64,000 nt of DNA from Bifidobacterium scaligerum (GCF_002802865.1 NZ_PGLQ01000002.1:526726-590725); one strand, 5' to 3'. Positions 9,218 to 19,157 are shown, numbered from the stretch's first letter. Notes: generated by a model not told the origin, from the letters alone. A program made the numbers and translations.

Positions 9218-10519
9218 ATGAGCACCGCACCACGACTTGAGGCCGCCAAACGAGATTGGGGACATGACGAAAGCGGTTGCACAGTGCTGCATATCGACAT
9301 GGACGCTTTCTATGCTTCGCTGGAGGTAGCTCGTCATCCGGAGTTGCGAGGTTTACCGGTAATCATCGGTACGGGTACGCGTTCAGTAGTATCTGCCGCA
9401 AGTTATGAAGCTCGTCGCTATGGCATCAATTCGGCTATGCCGACCGCACGGGCACGTCAATTATGCCCGGATGGCATATTCCTACCAGTCGATATGCGCT
9501 ACTACCGCCATATGTCGCAACGGATCATGCATGAGGTGTTTCTAACCATCACCGATCGTTTCGAGCAGGTCTCCGTGGACGAAGGGTACATGGACGTCTC
9601 TGCGGCACTCCTGGCGTGGAAACGGCCAAGTGCCATCGGCGCATGGATCCGCACGCAGGTGGCCGAACGTTTTCATATCACTTGTTCGGTTGGCATCGCA
9701 TGCAACAAACTGATTGCCAAAATGGCTTCGACTAACGCCAAACCGAATGGCATGCTGCTCATTCCCGCCGCCCGCTCGGCCGAGTTCGTACAAATGATGC
9801 CATTGCGAAGCGTCCCCGGCATCGGACCGTCGTTGGAGCAACGACTGAACGCCTGGGGTGTAATGTCTGTGGCCGATCTGGCACGGATGGATGAATCGTC
9901 GCTCGCCCGAGCCACCGGTTCCAAGGCAGCTGCGCGCGGATTATGGATGGCCTCACATGGATTGGATTCACGGTCGATCGAACCGGTACGCGAAGAGAAA
10001 TCCATCGGATCAGAACGCACGTTGGCTTCGGACACGCGAAACATGCGCGTGGTGTGCAACCTTCTGCGCTCGGCATGCGATGAGGTGGCCGCAACATTGC
10101 GCCGCAAAGGATTGGTGGCACGCACCGTTACCGTCAAACTACGGTTCGCGGATCTGAGCTATCAAACACGCTCATTCACGATGGAACAGCCTACGAATAC
10201 AGCCGGTGTCCTCTATCCAGAATGCGTGCGTCAGCTGCGCCTCATGATGGGAATGCCCTCCAGTCTCAAGCCCATAACGCCACCGCAGGATGCCGATTCG
10301 CTGCCGCCGCTGCCCAAATTGATCAGACTGGCGGGAATGAGCGTTTCATCATTGAGCGCGGCCGCCAACACGGCCGTGCAGCCTTCGCTGGATGACATGT
10401 TGGAAGAGGCTGACGACACTCAGGGACGAACCGCACAGGCGCGTCGGCATGACGCGGAAGCGGCGCTGGACGCTGTGCGCAAACGATTCGGGGCCGGTGC
10501 CGCGCAGTTCGGCGCATAG
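9218..10519 (+). CDS. dinB: DNA polymerase IV (Y-family)
   Basis: Error-prone translesion polymerase. The 433-aa protein has the palm motifs HIDMDAFYASLE (residues about 26-37, catalytic Asp), SVDEGYMDVS (catalytic Asp-Glu), and MASTNAKPNGM in the finger/palm region. A helix-hairpin-helix and a C-terminal little-finger domain follow. No beta-clamp QLxLF motif is obvious at the C-terminus, which is an Ala-rich tail. The ATG at 9218 is chosen because family homology begins just after it and TACAAT lies 7 nt upstream. Upstream codons of the same frame lie in repeats and in the divergent gene's promoter. Confidence 0.93.
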   Translation: MSTAPRLEAAKRDWGHDESGCTVLHIDMDAFYASLEVARHPELRGLPVIIGTGTRSVVSAASYEARRYGINSAMPTARARQLCPDGIFLPVDMRYYRHMSQRIMHEVFLTITDRFEQVSVDEGYMDVSAALLAWKRPSAIGAWIRTQVAERFHITCSVGIACNKLIAKMASTNAKPNGMLLIPAARSAEFVQMMPLRSVPGIGPSLEQRLNAWGVMSVADLARMDESSLARATGSKAAARGLWMASHGLDSRSIEPVREEKSIGSERTLASDTRNMRVVCNLLRSACDEVAATLRRKGLVARTVTVKLRFADLSYQTRSFTMEQPTNTAGVLYPECVRQLRLMMGMPSSLKPITPPQDADSLPPLPKLIRLAGMSVSSLSAAANTAVQPSLDDMLEEADDTQGRTAQARRHDAEAALDAVRKRFGAGAAQFGA

Positions 10520-10533
10520 CATCGCCACATAAC

Positions 10534-10566
10534 AAAAACCCCGGCACATGAATGTTCATGAACCGG
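10534..10566 (-). terminator. Terminator of tRNA-Glu
   Basis: CCGG-CA-CATGAA pairs with TTCATG-AA-CCGG (10541-10566, two mismatches), and the minus strand then reads GGGGTTTTTG. The hairpin lies between the end of dinB and the tRNA gene. Confidence 0.7.
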
Positions 10567-10576
10567 AGCTCGTTGG

Positions 10577-10648
10577 TACCCCCAGAGAGAGTCGAACTCT
10601 CGTTGTCAGATTGAAAGTCTGGTGTCCTAACCGTTAGACGATGGGGGC
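10577..10648 (-). tRNA. tRNA-Glu (TTC)
   Basis: 72 nt. The acceptor GCCCCCA pairs with TGGGGGT, and the T-loop is GAGTTCGACTC. The anticodon loop CTTTCAA gives TTC, decoding GAA/GAG. It stands alone between dinB and trmB with its own terminator. Confidence 0.95.
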
Positions 10649-10792
10649 GGACAACTCGTGTAACTATACGGGAGTGAACCACGGTACGCAAATCGACAGC
10701 CCTCTTCGGCGTGTCGCGCCGGAATGGTGCGGGACGAAACCGCAAAATCAGTTCATACGCTGTTCCATCCCGCCCCGCCCCAGCGTCGCCAC

Positions 10793-11650
10793 TCAACCAA
10801 GCGCGACCGCCTGATAGGTGAAATCGTGAATCACTCGACCGGCGGCAAGCCCCTTCTTTTCGAAGTTCGTAAGCACGCGCCCCTCAAACCGCTCGCTCTC
10901 GACGAAATCCGCATGAGGCATATCGGCGGCCATATCGGCGTTGCCTTTGCCTACATGTTCAATCGGCAGGCTCACGGTCAAACGCCCAAGGTTGCGCCAT
11001 CCCGCGAGATCATCCATCACCTCATGCACATGAAGCGCATAATCCTCGATGTCGGTAGCAATGCGCCAGACACCGTTCTGCGCCAAAGCGCGATGAATAT
11101 CGGCGGCGAGCGCCTCCTGCACGATACGACGCTTGTGATGCTTCTTCTTCGGCCACGGATCCGGGAAGAAGGTCCACACTTCGCTGACCACGGCATCAGC
11201 CGTCACTTTGAAAAGCTCAGGCGCATTGACCTGGGCCACACGAAGATTGTCCAAGTCCTGCTTGCCGGCGAGCAGCAGCGTATGCGCCACGCCCGGATCG
11301 TACACTTCGAGCGCCAGGAAGTTGTATTCAGGATGTGCGGCCGCAGCAGCAGCCACGTTCTCCCCCTGACCGGTGCCTATTTCCACGATCAGCGGATTCT
11401 CATTGCCCCATACACGTGAGATGAAGTCTCGATCGAGGGTCACACCTTCGCGCACATCCAGAAGGTTGCCTTCCGTGATGTCCAGCAGATAACGGTCCGC
11501 ATAGTTATCCCACGCACGCTGCAGACGATCGTCCAATCGGCCCGAGCGCCGCACAAAAGACAGCACCTTATGCATCGGATGCGGTGTCTGCTCCCCGCCT
11601 GCCGGAGCGTCGGCCGCGGCAACGTCGGAATCAAGTTCGCTATTGGTCAT
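10793..11650 (-). CDS. trmB: tRNA (guanine-N7-)-methyltransferase
   Basis: Transfers methyl from SAM to G46 of tRNA. The SAM-binding motif EIGTGQGEN and the family signature [17 protein letters not shown] are both clear. I choose the ATG at 11650 (MTNSELDSD) because GAAGGG lies upstream. An earlier in-frame start at 11698 would add 16 residues without a ribosome site. Protein is 285 aa with a short acidic N-terminal extension. It lies downstream of tRNA-Ser(CGA), separated by that gene's terminator. Confidence 0.93.
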   Translation of the reverse strand: MTNSELDSDVAAADAPAGGEQTPHPMHKVLSFVRRSGRLDDRLQRAWDNYADRYLLDITEGNLLDVREGVTLDRDFISRVWGNENPLIVEIGTGQGENVAAAAAAHPEYNFLALEVYDPGVAHTLLLAGKQDLDNLRVAQVNAPELFKVTADAVVSEVWTFFPDPWPKKKHHKRRIVQEALAADIHRALAQNGVWRIATDIEDYALHVHEVMDDLAGWRNLGRLTVSLPIEHVGKGNADMAADMPHADFVESERFEGRVLTNFEKKGLAAGRVIHDFTYQAVALG

Positions 11651-11700
11651 ATCAGCCCTTCGTGTTTCGACGACAATCATTCGACGATAGTAATTCAACG

Positions 11701-11744
11701 ATAAAGAAAAACCCGAAACCGTTGATATTTCAACGATTTCGGGT
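11701..11744 (-). terminator. Terminator of tRNA-Ser(CGA)
   Basis: Stem ACCCGAAA-CCGTTGA paired with TCAACGA-TTTCGGGT (11711-11744). The minus strand continues into TTTTTCTTTAT. This strong Rho-independent signal insulates trmB from the tRNA. Confidence 0.85.
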
Positions 11745-11752
11745 CATGCTCG

Positions 11753-11837
11753 CGGATAAGGCGAGATTCGAACTCGCGGAGGCTTTCACCTCACACGCTT
11801 TCGAGGCGTGCTCCTTAGACCGCTCGGACACTTATCC
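11753..11837 (-). tRNA. tRNA-Ser (CGA)
   Basis: 85-nt class II tRNA. The acceptor GGATAAG pairs with CTTATCC, with a long variable arm. The anticodon loop CTCGAAA gives CGA, reading UCG. The T-loop GAGTTCGAATCTC is intact. Confidence 0.95.
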
Positions 11838-11953
11838 ATATTGCAAAAAGCAACTTGTTTATTATGCCATAATCTTTCAATCTGGCAAATCGACGCAAAC
11901 CGGTGTTTCGCAAAGCCCGTCAACACGGCCAGAGCAATGCGGACGCCGAGGCA

Positions 11954-12754
11954 TCACGCGATCTGCTCATGGACGGAAGCGTTGACCCACTGGGTCTGTT
12001 CCACGTTGTACCCGGAGAAGATACCGATATCAAGCATGCAATCGCGGTAGTCACGACCATGGGCGATGGTGATGTAGTTGTCGTCGACCAGTCGGTTATG
12101 CGTGGGATCAAGTCCGATCCAACGTCCGTCCTGATAGACTTCCACCCAAGCGTGAGTCGCTCCCTCGCCTCCCAGCAATCCTGCGATATACCGGGCCGTA
12201 AGTCCCACATGGCGGCAGACGGACAGCATCACATGCGCATAGTCCTGGCACACTCCCTGACGTTGTGCGAGCGCCTGTTCGGCGGTGGTACGGATCGTCG
12301 TCGAACCTGGCGTATAGACGAACGCCTTGTATACCTCGTCCATCACCTCGCTGGCTCGTTGAATCGGCGTGGCCTCGTCCGGCAAACCGGCAAGTTGCCT
12401 GCCGCACAAGTCGATCATCGCCTCGATACACGGTCCGGGAATGGTCAGCGCCGAATCAAAGCGATACAGCGGCTTGTAGATCTCCTTCTTGATGTGTGCG
12501 TTGTCCACGAACGCGATGCCGGTCACCGAATAGTTGAAGACTTCGTGCGGCTCGGGAATGAAGCCGGTCATGACCACGGAATCAAACGAGTCGATGGTGG
12601 TTTCCAGCTCAACATCCGGCGTGAGTTTCACCTCCACGTCGATCACCTGCTGACGTGGACCTGTGGCGGGAATGCAACGCAACTGGAACCGGTGATCGGT
12701 AACTGGCGAGCTGAAGGTGAGCTTCATCTCATAGTCGAACACGAGTTTCTTCAC
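11954..12754 (-). CDS. Transglutaminase-like peptidase/transferase (N-terminal bacterial transglutaminase domain plus core)
   Basis: 266-aa soluble protein. Residues 1-110 form the beta-rich N-terminal domain of bacterial transglutaminase-like proteins. The papain-like core has the triad Cys169 (GVCQDYAH), His201 (THAWVEV) and Asp216 (LDPTHN). No signal peptide or membrane segment is seen, so it is likely cytosolic. The start is GTG at 12754 with AGGAG upstream. It follows the ATP-grasp/alpha-E gene on the same strand after 294 bp. The pairing is known from amidoligase-type peptide modification clusters, where the transglutaminase is predicted to cleave or transfer peptide bonds. The substrate is unknown. 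Confidence 0.88.
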   Translation of the reverse strand: MKKLVFDYEMKLTFSSPVTDHRFQLRCIPATGPRQQVIDVEVKLTPDVELETTIDSFDSVVMTGFIPEPHEVFNYSVTGIAFVDNAHIKKEIYKPLYRFDSALTIPGPCIEAMIDLCGRQLAGLPDEATPIQRASEVMDEVYKAFVYTPGSTTIRTTAEQALAQRQGVCQDYAHVMLSVCRHVGLTARYIAGLLGGEGATHAWVEVYQDGRWIGLDPTHNRLVDDNYITIAHGRDYRDCMLDIGIFSGYNVEQTQWVNASVHEQIA

Positions 12755-12809
12755 AACGTCTCCTGATCTTCCGCAGAACCGGCTACCAATACTTTCTGGT
12801 ACATATCAT

Positions 12810-12823
12810 GTGGCATATGCCAC
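12810..12823. promoter_or_regulatory. 14-bp perfect palindrome upstream of the transglutaminase gene
   Basis: GTGGCATATGCCAC lies 56 bp before the GTG start of the transglutaminase gene, in the 294-bp gap 12755-13048. It could be an operator. The rest of the gap shows no gene or clear promoter. Confidence 0.4.
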
Positions 12824-13048
12824 CCAGCGACTTCAGACATTCGCGTACGGCCGGCGACGAATCCAACATATCGACGTACAACGGGCATACTCGAACGCCA
12901 TTCGTGTGCTACTACCATACCATTGCCGTCCGTCAGCGGCGCTGTGGAGCAAAGAGAACAGGAAAACCGTTTCGGACAACCGCATACGGAACAAGCGCGT
13001 ACGACAGTCGCTCGAAACAGTCACAGGGCAATCGAACAGCAAACGGCG

Positions 13049-15229
13049 TCAGGGGCGTTTGGCATCCATGTTCATCGAGCTCAACGATCCCATGTCCTTG
13101 ATGGCCAATGCGCTGATACGACCGGAGTAGTCGTCGAGGTACTTTTTCAGCAGGTCGGCGACATTCTGGTATCCGCGTGAGGGCAGCTGGCCCACAAGCC
13201 AGCTCAACCCGTCGGCAAAGCAACTGGGCAACGGCATACCGTCAAGCACCATCGAATAGGAGGCCAGCTTCTTGAGCGGCGCCTCCATATCGGCCATCGT
13301 CAAGCCGAATCGCGTATACAGATCGATGCGCTCCAGATACTTGCCAATGAAGATGAAGGCCTTCAGCGTCGGATCGACCGACGAGTTCTCGATGCCTCCC
13401 CAGAAGGCGAGCATGTCATCAGCCAGATCGCGATGGTTGTAGAGATCCTCGGCGTTATCGGCCTTTCGCGCGGCATCGGTGATGTTCGTCATGGCGAGTT
13501 CCACATACTGCAGCAGACGCGAGCTTAATTCGGGGCGCAGAATCACGGCGTTGTTGAACGCCGCGGTCACGGCCGATCGCACCGAGTCGGGATTGGTGCC
13601 GTCATAGAGGAAGTTGCGGACGAACTCGTCGAAGTCTTCGAAATCTTCAGGCAGGTCGAGCGCATGCGCAAACGGACGGAAAGCATCCACATCCGTGTCC
13701 ATCACGCGGTCATAGAACGGGAAGAATTGGTTCAACGTCGTGAACGCACGTTCGGTGTAGCGGCCAAGCCAGTACAGGTTATCGGCCTTGGACGCGGTGA
13801 CCAGCGACAACGAGTGATGGCGGGACTGGCTGAGCAGGTTGGCCACCTGCACTTCGGCACCGAACTCATGCTCCACTCCGGTTTCGGGAGCCAGCACCCA
13901 CGTATCCTTGAAGCCGCCGCCTTGCGAGGAGTTGACGATCATCTGCCCGGGCACCGACGAGTAGCGGGTCAGACCCGAATACCAGACGTGCGTGTTCTTG
14001 CCGGTGACCACGAAAGCACGCAAATCGCACTTGCGCGGCGACATCCGTCCGGTGGACGGGTCGAATACGTCGATGTCGCGGAACTGGATCACCTCTTGGG
14101 CGATGAAACGGCGAGGCTCGGCCTTGATACGGTCCGCCAGTTCCTCGCGGGCCTTGGCATCCAACGACGATCCGAACACCACGCCATAGCCGCCGGCTTC
14201 TGCCACGTCCTTGATCACCAGTTCGCCGAGCCGGTCGAGCACTTCCTTGCGATCGGCCTCGAACATCGGCATATAGGTCGGCGCATTGTGCAGAATCGGT
14301 TCTTCGCCGAGATAATACTTGATCATCTGTGGCACGAAGTAATAGATGGCTTTGTCATCGGCCGCACCGTTGCCAGGCGCATTCACGATGGCCACGTTGC
14401 CGGAACGGTATGCGGAAAGGATTCCCGGCACGCCGATCACCGAATCCGGGTTGAAGGCGAACGGATCCAAGTACTCGTCCGAAAGGCGACGGTACACCAC
14501 GCCAACGCGATGGCGCTTGCCCGCATAGTCGAGGAAATAGACCTTGTTATCCACCACTTCGAGATCCTCCGGGAAGGCAAGCGCAGCCCCGGTTTTCTCG
14601 GCCAGATACGCGTGCTCGAAGAATGCGGAATTGTACCGGCCCGGGGTCAAGACCACGGCGATGCCCTCGGTGGACACGAAATCCATGGCTTTGCGCAACA
14701 GGCGAGGATATTCTCGATTGTCTCGAATATGCACGTCACGGAACAGTCGCGGCGAGATTCGACGCTCGATGTCACGTACGAACAGCGGATAGCTGGCGCC
14801 CGACGGAATACGCAGGTTGTCTTCCAGCACCCACCAGCGACCGTCTTCGCCTTGCACCAGATCCTCGCCGGCGATATGCGCGAAAATGCCTCCAGGAGGA
14901 GTGACACCATTGACTTGCGGGAAGTAACCGGCGGAGGTGTACACGTATTCCTCGGGAATCACGCCGTCATGGATGATGCTCTTGTCTGAATAGATGTCTT
15001 TCAGATAGGCGTTAAGGGCGTTGACGCGTTGCTTGAGGCCCTTTTCCAATTCGTCGAACTCATCCGATTCGATGATGCGCGGCACCGGATCGTAGGGGAA
15101 CAGTCGATCGTGATACTCACCGTTCTTGTAGATGCCGAAACGCACGCCATTACGTGACAGCTCACGGTTGATGGCCTCGCGACGGTTCACCAGTTCATGC
15201 GCCAGCTTGTGTGCCGCTGATTCGATCAT
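13049..15229 (-). CDS. Circularly permuted ATP-grasp protein fused to an alpha-E domain
   Basis: 726 aa from the ATG at 15229, chosen for AAGGAG 9 nt upstream; earlier in-frame starts lack one. Residues 1 to about 460 are a circularly permuted ATP-grasp domain, with motifs GRWWVLEDNLRIPSG, VYRRLSDEYLDPFAF and NAPGNGAADDKAIYYFVP. About 475-720 are the helical alpha-E domain, starting SKADNLYWLGRYTER. In many bacteria the two are separate genes; here they are one. ATP-grasp enzymes make amide bonds, so with the transglutaminase downstream this is predicted to build and trim a peptide-like product (family knowledge from comparative genomics). No product is known to me. Confidence 0.88.
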   Translation of the reverse strand: MIESAAHKLAHELVNRREAINRELSRNGVRFGIYKNGEYHDRLFPYDPVPRIIESDEFDELEKGLKQRVNALNAYLKDIYSDKSIIHDGVIPEEYVYTSAGYFPQVNGVTPPGGIFAHIAGEDLVQGEDGRWWVLEDNLRIPSGASYPLFVRDIERRISPRLFRDVHIRDNREYPRLLRKAMDFVSTEGIAVVLTPGRYNSAFFEHAYLAEKTGAALAFPEDLEVVDNKVYFLDYAGKRHRVGVVYRRLSDEYLDPFAFNPDSVIGVPGILSAYRSGNVAIVNAPGNGAADDKAIYYFVPQMIKYYLGEEPILHNAPTYMPMFEADRKEVLDRLGELVIKDVAEAGGYGVVFGSSLDAKAREELADRIKAEPRRFIAQEVIQFRDIDVFDPSTGRMSPRKCDLRAFVVTGKNTHVWYSGLTRYSSVPGQMIVNSSQGGGFKDTWVLAPETGVEHEFGAEVQVANLLSQSRHHSLSLVTASKADNLYWLGRYTERAFTTLNQFFPFYDRVMDTDVDAFRPFAHALDLPEDFEDFDEFVRNFLYDGTNPDSVRSAVTAAFNNAVILRPELSSRLLQYVELAMTNITDAARKADNAEDLYNHRDLADDMLAFWGGIENSSVDPTLKAFIFIGKYLERIDLYTRFGLTMADMEAPLKKLASYSMVLDGMPLPSCFADGLSWLVGQLPSRGYQNVADLLKKYLDDYSGRISALAIKDMGSLSSMNMDAKRP

Positions 15230-15496
15230 GCTGTCTGCTCCTTGCCTTTGCCGTGACTCGACCGGCCGTTTCGGGCCGTTCCATACGTCTGCTGCCACCC
15301 CCTTTCGGTAGATTCCGGCGACGCTTTGAGCGCGCTGACGCCAACCGCAAGGGGTCTTGTTGTCTGTAATCTATGCCGGGCCCGTTTCGGCAATCGCGCG
15401 GATATGTTACGGGCAGGTCACTTGGGTATGCGCGTGGGTGGGGCCCGAGTATGCACGTGGACATGATGCCTTCCGATGCCGATAGGATGGTGGGCT

Positions 15497-16417
15497 ATGA
15501 CGATGACACGACTTCGCCTTGATTTGGCTTACGACGGTGGTGGGTTTTTCGGTTGGGCACGCCAGCCTAAGTTGCGCACGGTGCAGGGGACGATTGAGAA
15601 TTCCCTGCACAAGGTGCTGCGGGTGCCCGTCGATGATCCGGACGAGCCGTTGCGACTCACGGTTGCGGGCCGTACGGATACCGGCGTGCATGCGTCACAT
15701 CAGGTGGCGCATCTCGACGTATCGCCGGAGGTGCTCGCCCGATGCCAGGGCCACATGGACGTGCCAGTCTGCGAGGCTTTGGCCCGCCGGCTCAAGGCCG
15801 TGCTGCCCGCGGACATCGTGATGCATCGGGTGTCCGTGGCGCCGGATGGGTTCGACGCCCGGTTCTCCGCGCTGGAACGCACGTACGTGTACCGTGTGGC
15901 CGACCGGTCGAGCGAGGTGGACCCACGGCTGCGCGGCTGTGTGCTGCGGGTTGATGAGGCCCTGGATGTGGATGTGATGAACAAGGCCGCATCTATGACC
16001 ATTGGATTGCATGATTTCGGTTCGTTCGCGACGCCGAATCCCGGTGGCACCACGATTCGCGAGGTCAAAACCGCGTATTGGCGCCGGGTACCGGCCGCTC
16101 CCCTGGTTCCGGAAGGACTGGCCATGGGCGAGGCCTATCGGACGCCGTCATTGGAGTCCGGACTGCTGGTGTTCACGATCGTGGCGGACGCCTTCGCCCG
16201 CAACATGGTGCGTTCCCTGGTCGGCTCGTGCGTGAAGGTGGGATCGGGACGCAAGTCCTTGGATTGGTTCGCCGGGAAAATGGCCGAACCCGTGCGTGAG
16301 GGTTCAAGCGGGCCGATTGCGCCGCAGGGGCTGACGCTGGAGCACATCGCATATCCCCCGGACGACCAGCTGGCCTCCCGAGCCGAGGCGATTCGCGCTG
16401 TACGCACACTTCCCTAA
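15497..16417 (+). CDS. truA: tRNA pseudouridine(38-40) synthase TruA
   Basis: Modifies U38-U40 in the tRNA anticodon stem-loop. The catalytic motif VAGRTDTGVHASHQVAHLD contains the essential Asp. The start LRLDLAYDGGGFFGWA is typical. The ATG at 15497 gives 306 aa; an upstream in-frame ATG at 15476 has no better support. TAGGAT at 15483-15488, 8 nt before the ATG, suggests leaderless transcription. In other actinobacteria truA follows rplQ on the same strand. Here it faces rplQ end to end. Confidence 0.93.
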   Translation: MTMTRLRLDLAYDGGGFFGWARQPKLRTVQGTIENSLHKVLRVPVDDPDEPLRLTVAGRTDTGVHASHQVAHLDVSPEVLARCQGHMDVPVCEALARRLKAVLPADIVMHRVSVAPDGFDARFSALERTYVYRVADRSSEVDPRLRGCVLRVDEALDVDVMNKAASMTIGLHDFGSFATPNPGGTTIREVKTAYWRRVPAAPLVPEGLAMGEAYRTPSLESGLLVFTIVADAFARNMVRSLVGSCVKVGSGRKSLDWFAGKMAEPVREGSSGPIAPQGLTLEHIAYPPDDQLASRAEAIRAVRTLP

Positions 16418-16550
16418 ATCCCATGGCATCCGCATGGCGTTCAAACACCCCCGTATCACAGTTCGCCCGGTTAACCGTACCGTGCGAAATATGCCGCACG
16501 CCGTGAGGGAGTGAATATCGCCGGATATGAAATTTGAGATTTGCAAGATA

Positions 16551-16586
16551 TGAAAAGAGGGTTGGAATCGCTTGGATTCCAACCCT
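16551..16586 (-). terminator. Terminator of the alpha operon (after rplQ)
   Basis: 12-bp perfect stem AGGGTTGGAATC/GATTCCAACCCT (16558-16569 with 16575-16586). It is followed on the minus strand by CTTTTCATATC. It ends the rpsM-rplQ transcript and faces the end of truA. Confidence 0.85.
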
Positions 16587-16623
16587 CCAAAATGAGCGCT
16601 GTAGAGCGGTTAACTCAGTGAGC

Positions 16624-17118
16624 TCACTCAGCGTTCTCGGCAGGAGCCTCGGCAGCGGCAGTCTCTTCGGCCGGAGCTTCGGTGGCCTCGGCAACCGGAG
16701 CTTCAGTCTCGGCGACCTTGGTGGCAGCTTCAGCTTCCTTCACGACAGCCTTCTTGGCAACCGGCTCAGTGACGAGCTCGATGATGGCAGCCGGAGCGGC
16801 ATCGCCGACGCGCGGAGCGATCTTGACGATACGGGTGTAGCCACCCTCACGCTGCTCCATCTGCTCGGCAATCTGGGTGAACAGCACGTGCACCACGGAC
16901 TTGTTGCGAATGACGCGCATCACGCGACGGCGGGAGTGCAGGTCACCACGCTTAGCGAGGGTGATCAGGCGCTCAGCCAGCGGACGAAGACGCTTGGCCT
17001 TCGGCAGCGTAGTGGTGATACGGCCGTTCTGGAACAGGCTGGTCGCCATGTTTGCCAGCATGAGGCGCTCGTGCGCGGGGCTGGAAGCCAGACGCGGGCC
17101 CTTCTTAGGTGTAGGCAT
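16624..17118 (-). CDS. rplQ: 50S ribosomal protein L17
   Basis: Large-subunit protein near the polypeptide exit side. Residues 1-120 match L17 ([37 protein letters not shown]). The last about 45 residues are an Ala/Glu/Val-rich tail absent from the 120-aa E. coli form. It is the final gene of the alpha operon after rpoA. The 99-bp gap to rpoA contains a hairpin with AGGCAAGC/GCTTGCCT arms. Confidence 0.97.
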   Translation of the reverse strand: MPTPKKGPRLASSPAHERLMLANMATSLFQNGRITTTLPKAKRLRPLAERLITLAKRGDLHSRRRVMRVIRNKSVVHVLFTQIAEQMEQREGGYTRIVKIAPRVGDAAPAAIIELVTEPVAKKAVVKEAEAATKVAETEAPVAEATEAPAEETAAAEAPAENAE

Positions 17119-17217
17119 TGGGTTTACTCCTTATATGTTCGCAACGCCAGGCAAGCAGGTGGGCAGATGCCCGAACATCCGCTTGCCTAGTAGCGAACGA
17201 TTATTCAAAGAGGCAGG

Positions 17218-18213
17218 TCACTCGTCTTCCGGCGAGAAGAACGTGCCACCTTCGAGGTTGTTGGTATCGAAAGCCATCGGCGAGGACTTGAGGCTCAGAC
17301 CCAGGGTCTGCAGCTTCTCCTTGACCTCATCGATCGACTTCATACCGAAATTGCGGATGTCGAGCAGGTCCTGCTCGGTGTGGGAGACAAGCTCGCCGAT
17401 GGTGTGGATGCCCTCACGCTTGAGGCAGTTGTACGAACGCTGCGTCAGGTTGAGGTCCTCGATCGGGACTGCCATCTCGGGGTTGGTCTCCTCGGCTACC
17501 GGAGCCGGGCCAACCTCTACGCCCTCCGCCTGAACGTTGAGTTCACGGCACAGGCCGAAGAGCTCAACCAGGGTCGAGCCGGCGGAAGCCACCGCATCAC
17601 GCGGAGAGATGGCGGGCTTGGTCTCCACGTCCAGAATGAGCTTGTCGAAGTCCGTGCGCTGTTCCACACGGGTGGCCTCGACCTTGTAGCTCACCTTGAG
17701 TACCGGGGAGTAGATGGAATCGACCGGGATACGACCGATCTCATCATTGTCCTGCTTGTTCATCTGGGCCGGTACATAGCCACGGCCGCGCTCGACGGTG
17801 AACTCGATTTCGAGTTCGCCATCTTCCGCGAGGGTGGCGATATGCTGATCCGGGTTGGCAATGGTGACGCCGGCCGGCGGGGTGATGTCCCCGGCGACAG
17901 CCTCGCCCTTGCCGCTCTTGCGCAGATACATGACCACAGGCTCGTCATATTCGCTGGTGAGCACGATGCCCTTGATGTTCAGCAGGATCTCGGTAACGTC
18001 TTCCTGAACGCCGGGCAGAGTGGTGAACTCATGCAGGGCGCCGGAAATACGCACGGAAGTCACGGCTGCACCCGGGATGGAGCTCAGCAGCGTGCGACGC
18101 AGCGAGTTGCCGAGCGTGTAGCCGAAGCCAGGCTCAAGCGGCTCGATGGTGAAGCGGGAGCGCTGCGGATTCAGAGATTCCTCGGTAAGAGTCGGACGCT
18201 GTGCAATAAGCAC
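17218..18213 (-). CDS. rpoA: RNA polymerase alpha subunit
   Basis: Assembles the core enzyme through its N-terminal dimerisation domain. Its C-terminal domain contacts UP elements and activators. Start is GTG at 18213 ([12 protein letters not shown]) with AAAGGA upstream, giving 331 aa; the longer reading from 18249 has no support. The N-terminal signature [19 protein letters not shown] and the CTD helix-hairpin-helix [20 protein letters not shown] are clear. It lies between rpsK and rplQ. Confidence 0.98.
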   Translation of the reverse strand: MLIAQRPTLTEESLNPQRSRFTIEPLEPGFGYTLGNSLRRTLLSSIPGAAVTSVRISGALHEFTTLPGVQEDVTEILLNIKGIVLTSEYDEPVVMYLRKSGKGEAVAGDITPPAGVTIANPDQHIATLAEDGELEIEFTVERGRGYVPAQMNKQDNDEIGRIPVDSIYSPVLKVSYKVEATRVEQRTDFDKLILDVETKPAISPRDAVASAGSTLVELFGLCRELNVQAEGVEVGPAPVAEETNPEMAVPIEDLNLTQRSYNCLKREGIHTIGELVSHTEQDLLDIRNFGMKSIDEVKEKLQTLGLSLKSSPMAFDTNNLEGGTFFSPEDE

Positions 18214-18293
18214 TGTGGTTATCCTTTCAGCTTGAACTCGGTGGTGCACTCACCGGTCAGGCGGTTTTGGATGGATTTGGTATTGCTGAGTGC

Positions 18294-18692
18294 TCAGACG
18301 CGACGACGCTTCGGAGGACGAACGCCGTTGTGGGCTTGCGGGGTGACGTCGGTGATGGAACCAACCTCAAGACCCGCGGACTGCAGGGAACGGATGGCGG
18401 TTTCACGACCGGAACCCGGGCCCTTGACGAACACGTCGACCTTCTTGACACCGTGCTCCATCGCCTTGCGGGCGGCGGACTCGGCAGCCATACCAGCGGC
18501 GTACGGCGTGGACTTACGGGAGCCCTTGAAGCCGACATCGCCACCGGAGGCCCAGGACACCACGGCGCCGGACGGATCGGTGATCGAAATGATCGTGTTG
18601 TTGAAAGTGGACTTGATGTGAGCCTGGCCGACCGGGATCGACTTACGATCGCGACGACGGGGCTTACGAGCGGCTTGCTTAGGCGCTGCCAT
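18294..18692 (-). CDS. rpsK: 30S ribosomal protein S11
   Basis: Small-subunit platform protein. 132 aa from the ATG at 18692 ([14 protein letters not shown]) with GAGGG upstream. The frame reads further up but that extension is the intergenic spacer. Motifs [15 protein letters not shown] and [14 protein letters not shown] are typical. It lies between rpsM and rpoA; rpsD, which joins this operon in many bacteria, is absent. Confidence 0.97.
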   Translation of the reverse strand: MAAPKQAARKPRRRDRKSIPVGQAHIKSTFNNTIISITDPSGAVVSWASGGDVGFKGSRKSTPYAAGMAAESAARKAMEHGVKKVDVFVKGPGSGRETAIRSLQSAGLEVGSITDVTPQAHNGVRPPKRRRV

Positions 18693-18779
18693 TGACCCTC
18701 GTTTCCTAGTAACGAACTTATTTGTTGGTGTCCGAGCGATGGTCTGTATACATTGCCGTGGCTCGGATCGTGCCACCTA

Positions 18780-19157
18780 TTACTTGGTGGCCTTCTTCTT
18801 TCCGGCGACCGTACGCTTCGGGCCCTTGCGGGTGCGGGCGTTGGTCTTGGTGCGCTGGCCGCGCACAGGAAGTCCCTTACGGTGACGCTGGCCTTGGTAG
18901 CAGTTGATCTGAATCTTGCGACGAATATCCGCATCGATTTCACGACGCAGATCACCCTCGATCTTGTAGTTGGCTTCGAGGTAGTCACGCAGCGTAATCA
19001 GCTGCTCGTCGGTGAGATCCTTGACGCGGATGTCCGGGTTGATACCGGTCGTGGCAAGCGTTTCCTTGGCACGAGTGCGACCCACACCGAAAATGTAGGT
19101 GAGGGCGATCTCGATGCGCTTCTCATTGGGGATGTCGACTCCGGCAAGACGTGCCAT
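18780..19157 (-). CDS. rpsM: 30S ribosomal protein S13
   Basis: Head protein of the 30S subunit that contacts the P-site tRNA and L5. 125 aa from the ATG at 19157 ([19 protein letters not shown]). The C-terminal signature [19 protein letters not shown] is diagnostic. It follows rpmJ and precedes rpsK. Confidence 0.97.
   Translation of the reverse strand: MARLAGVDIPNEKRIEIALTYIFGVGRTRAKETLATTGINPDIRVKDLTDEQLITLRDYLEANYKIEGDLRREIDADIRRKIQINCYQGQRHRKGLPVRGQRTKTNARTRKGPKRTVAGKKKATK

Noticed and set aside
9050..9337. 96-residue N-terminal extension of the RhtA-like exporter
   Set aside because: Overlaps dinB's start and promoter, Cys/Ser-rich, and lies before a good start with a -10 box.
18693..18776. 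N-terminal extension of S11
   Set aside because: It reads through the rpsM-rpsK spacer; S11 homology and the ribosome site begin at 18692.
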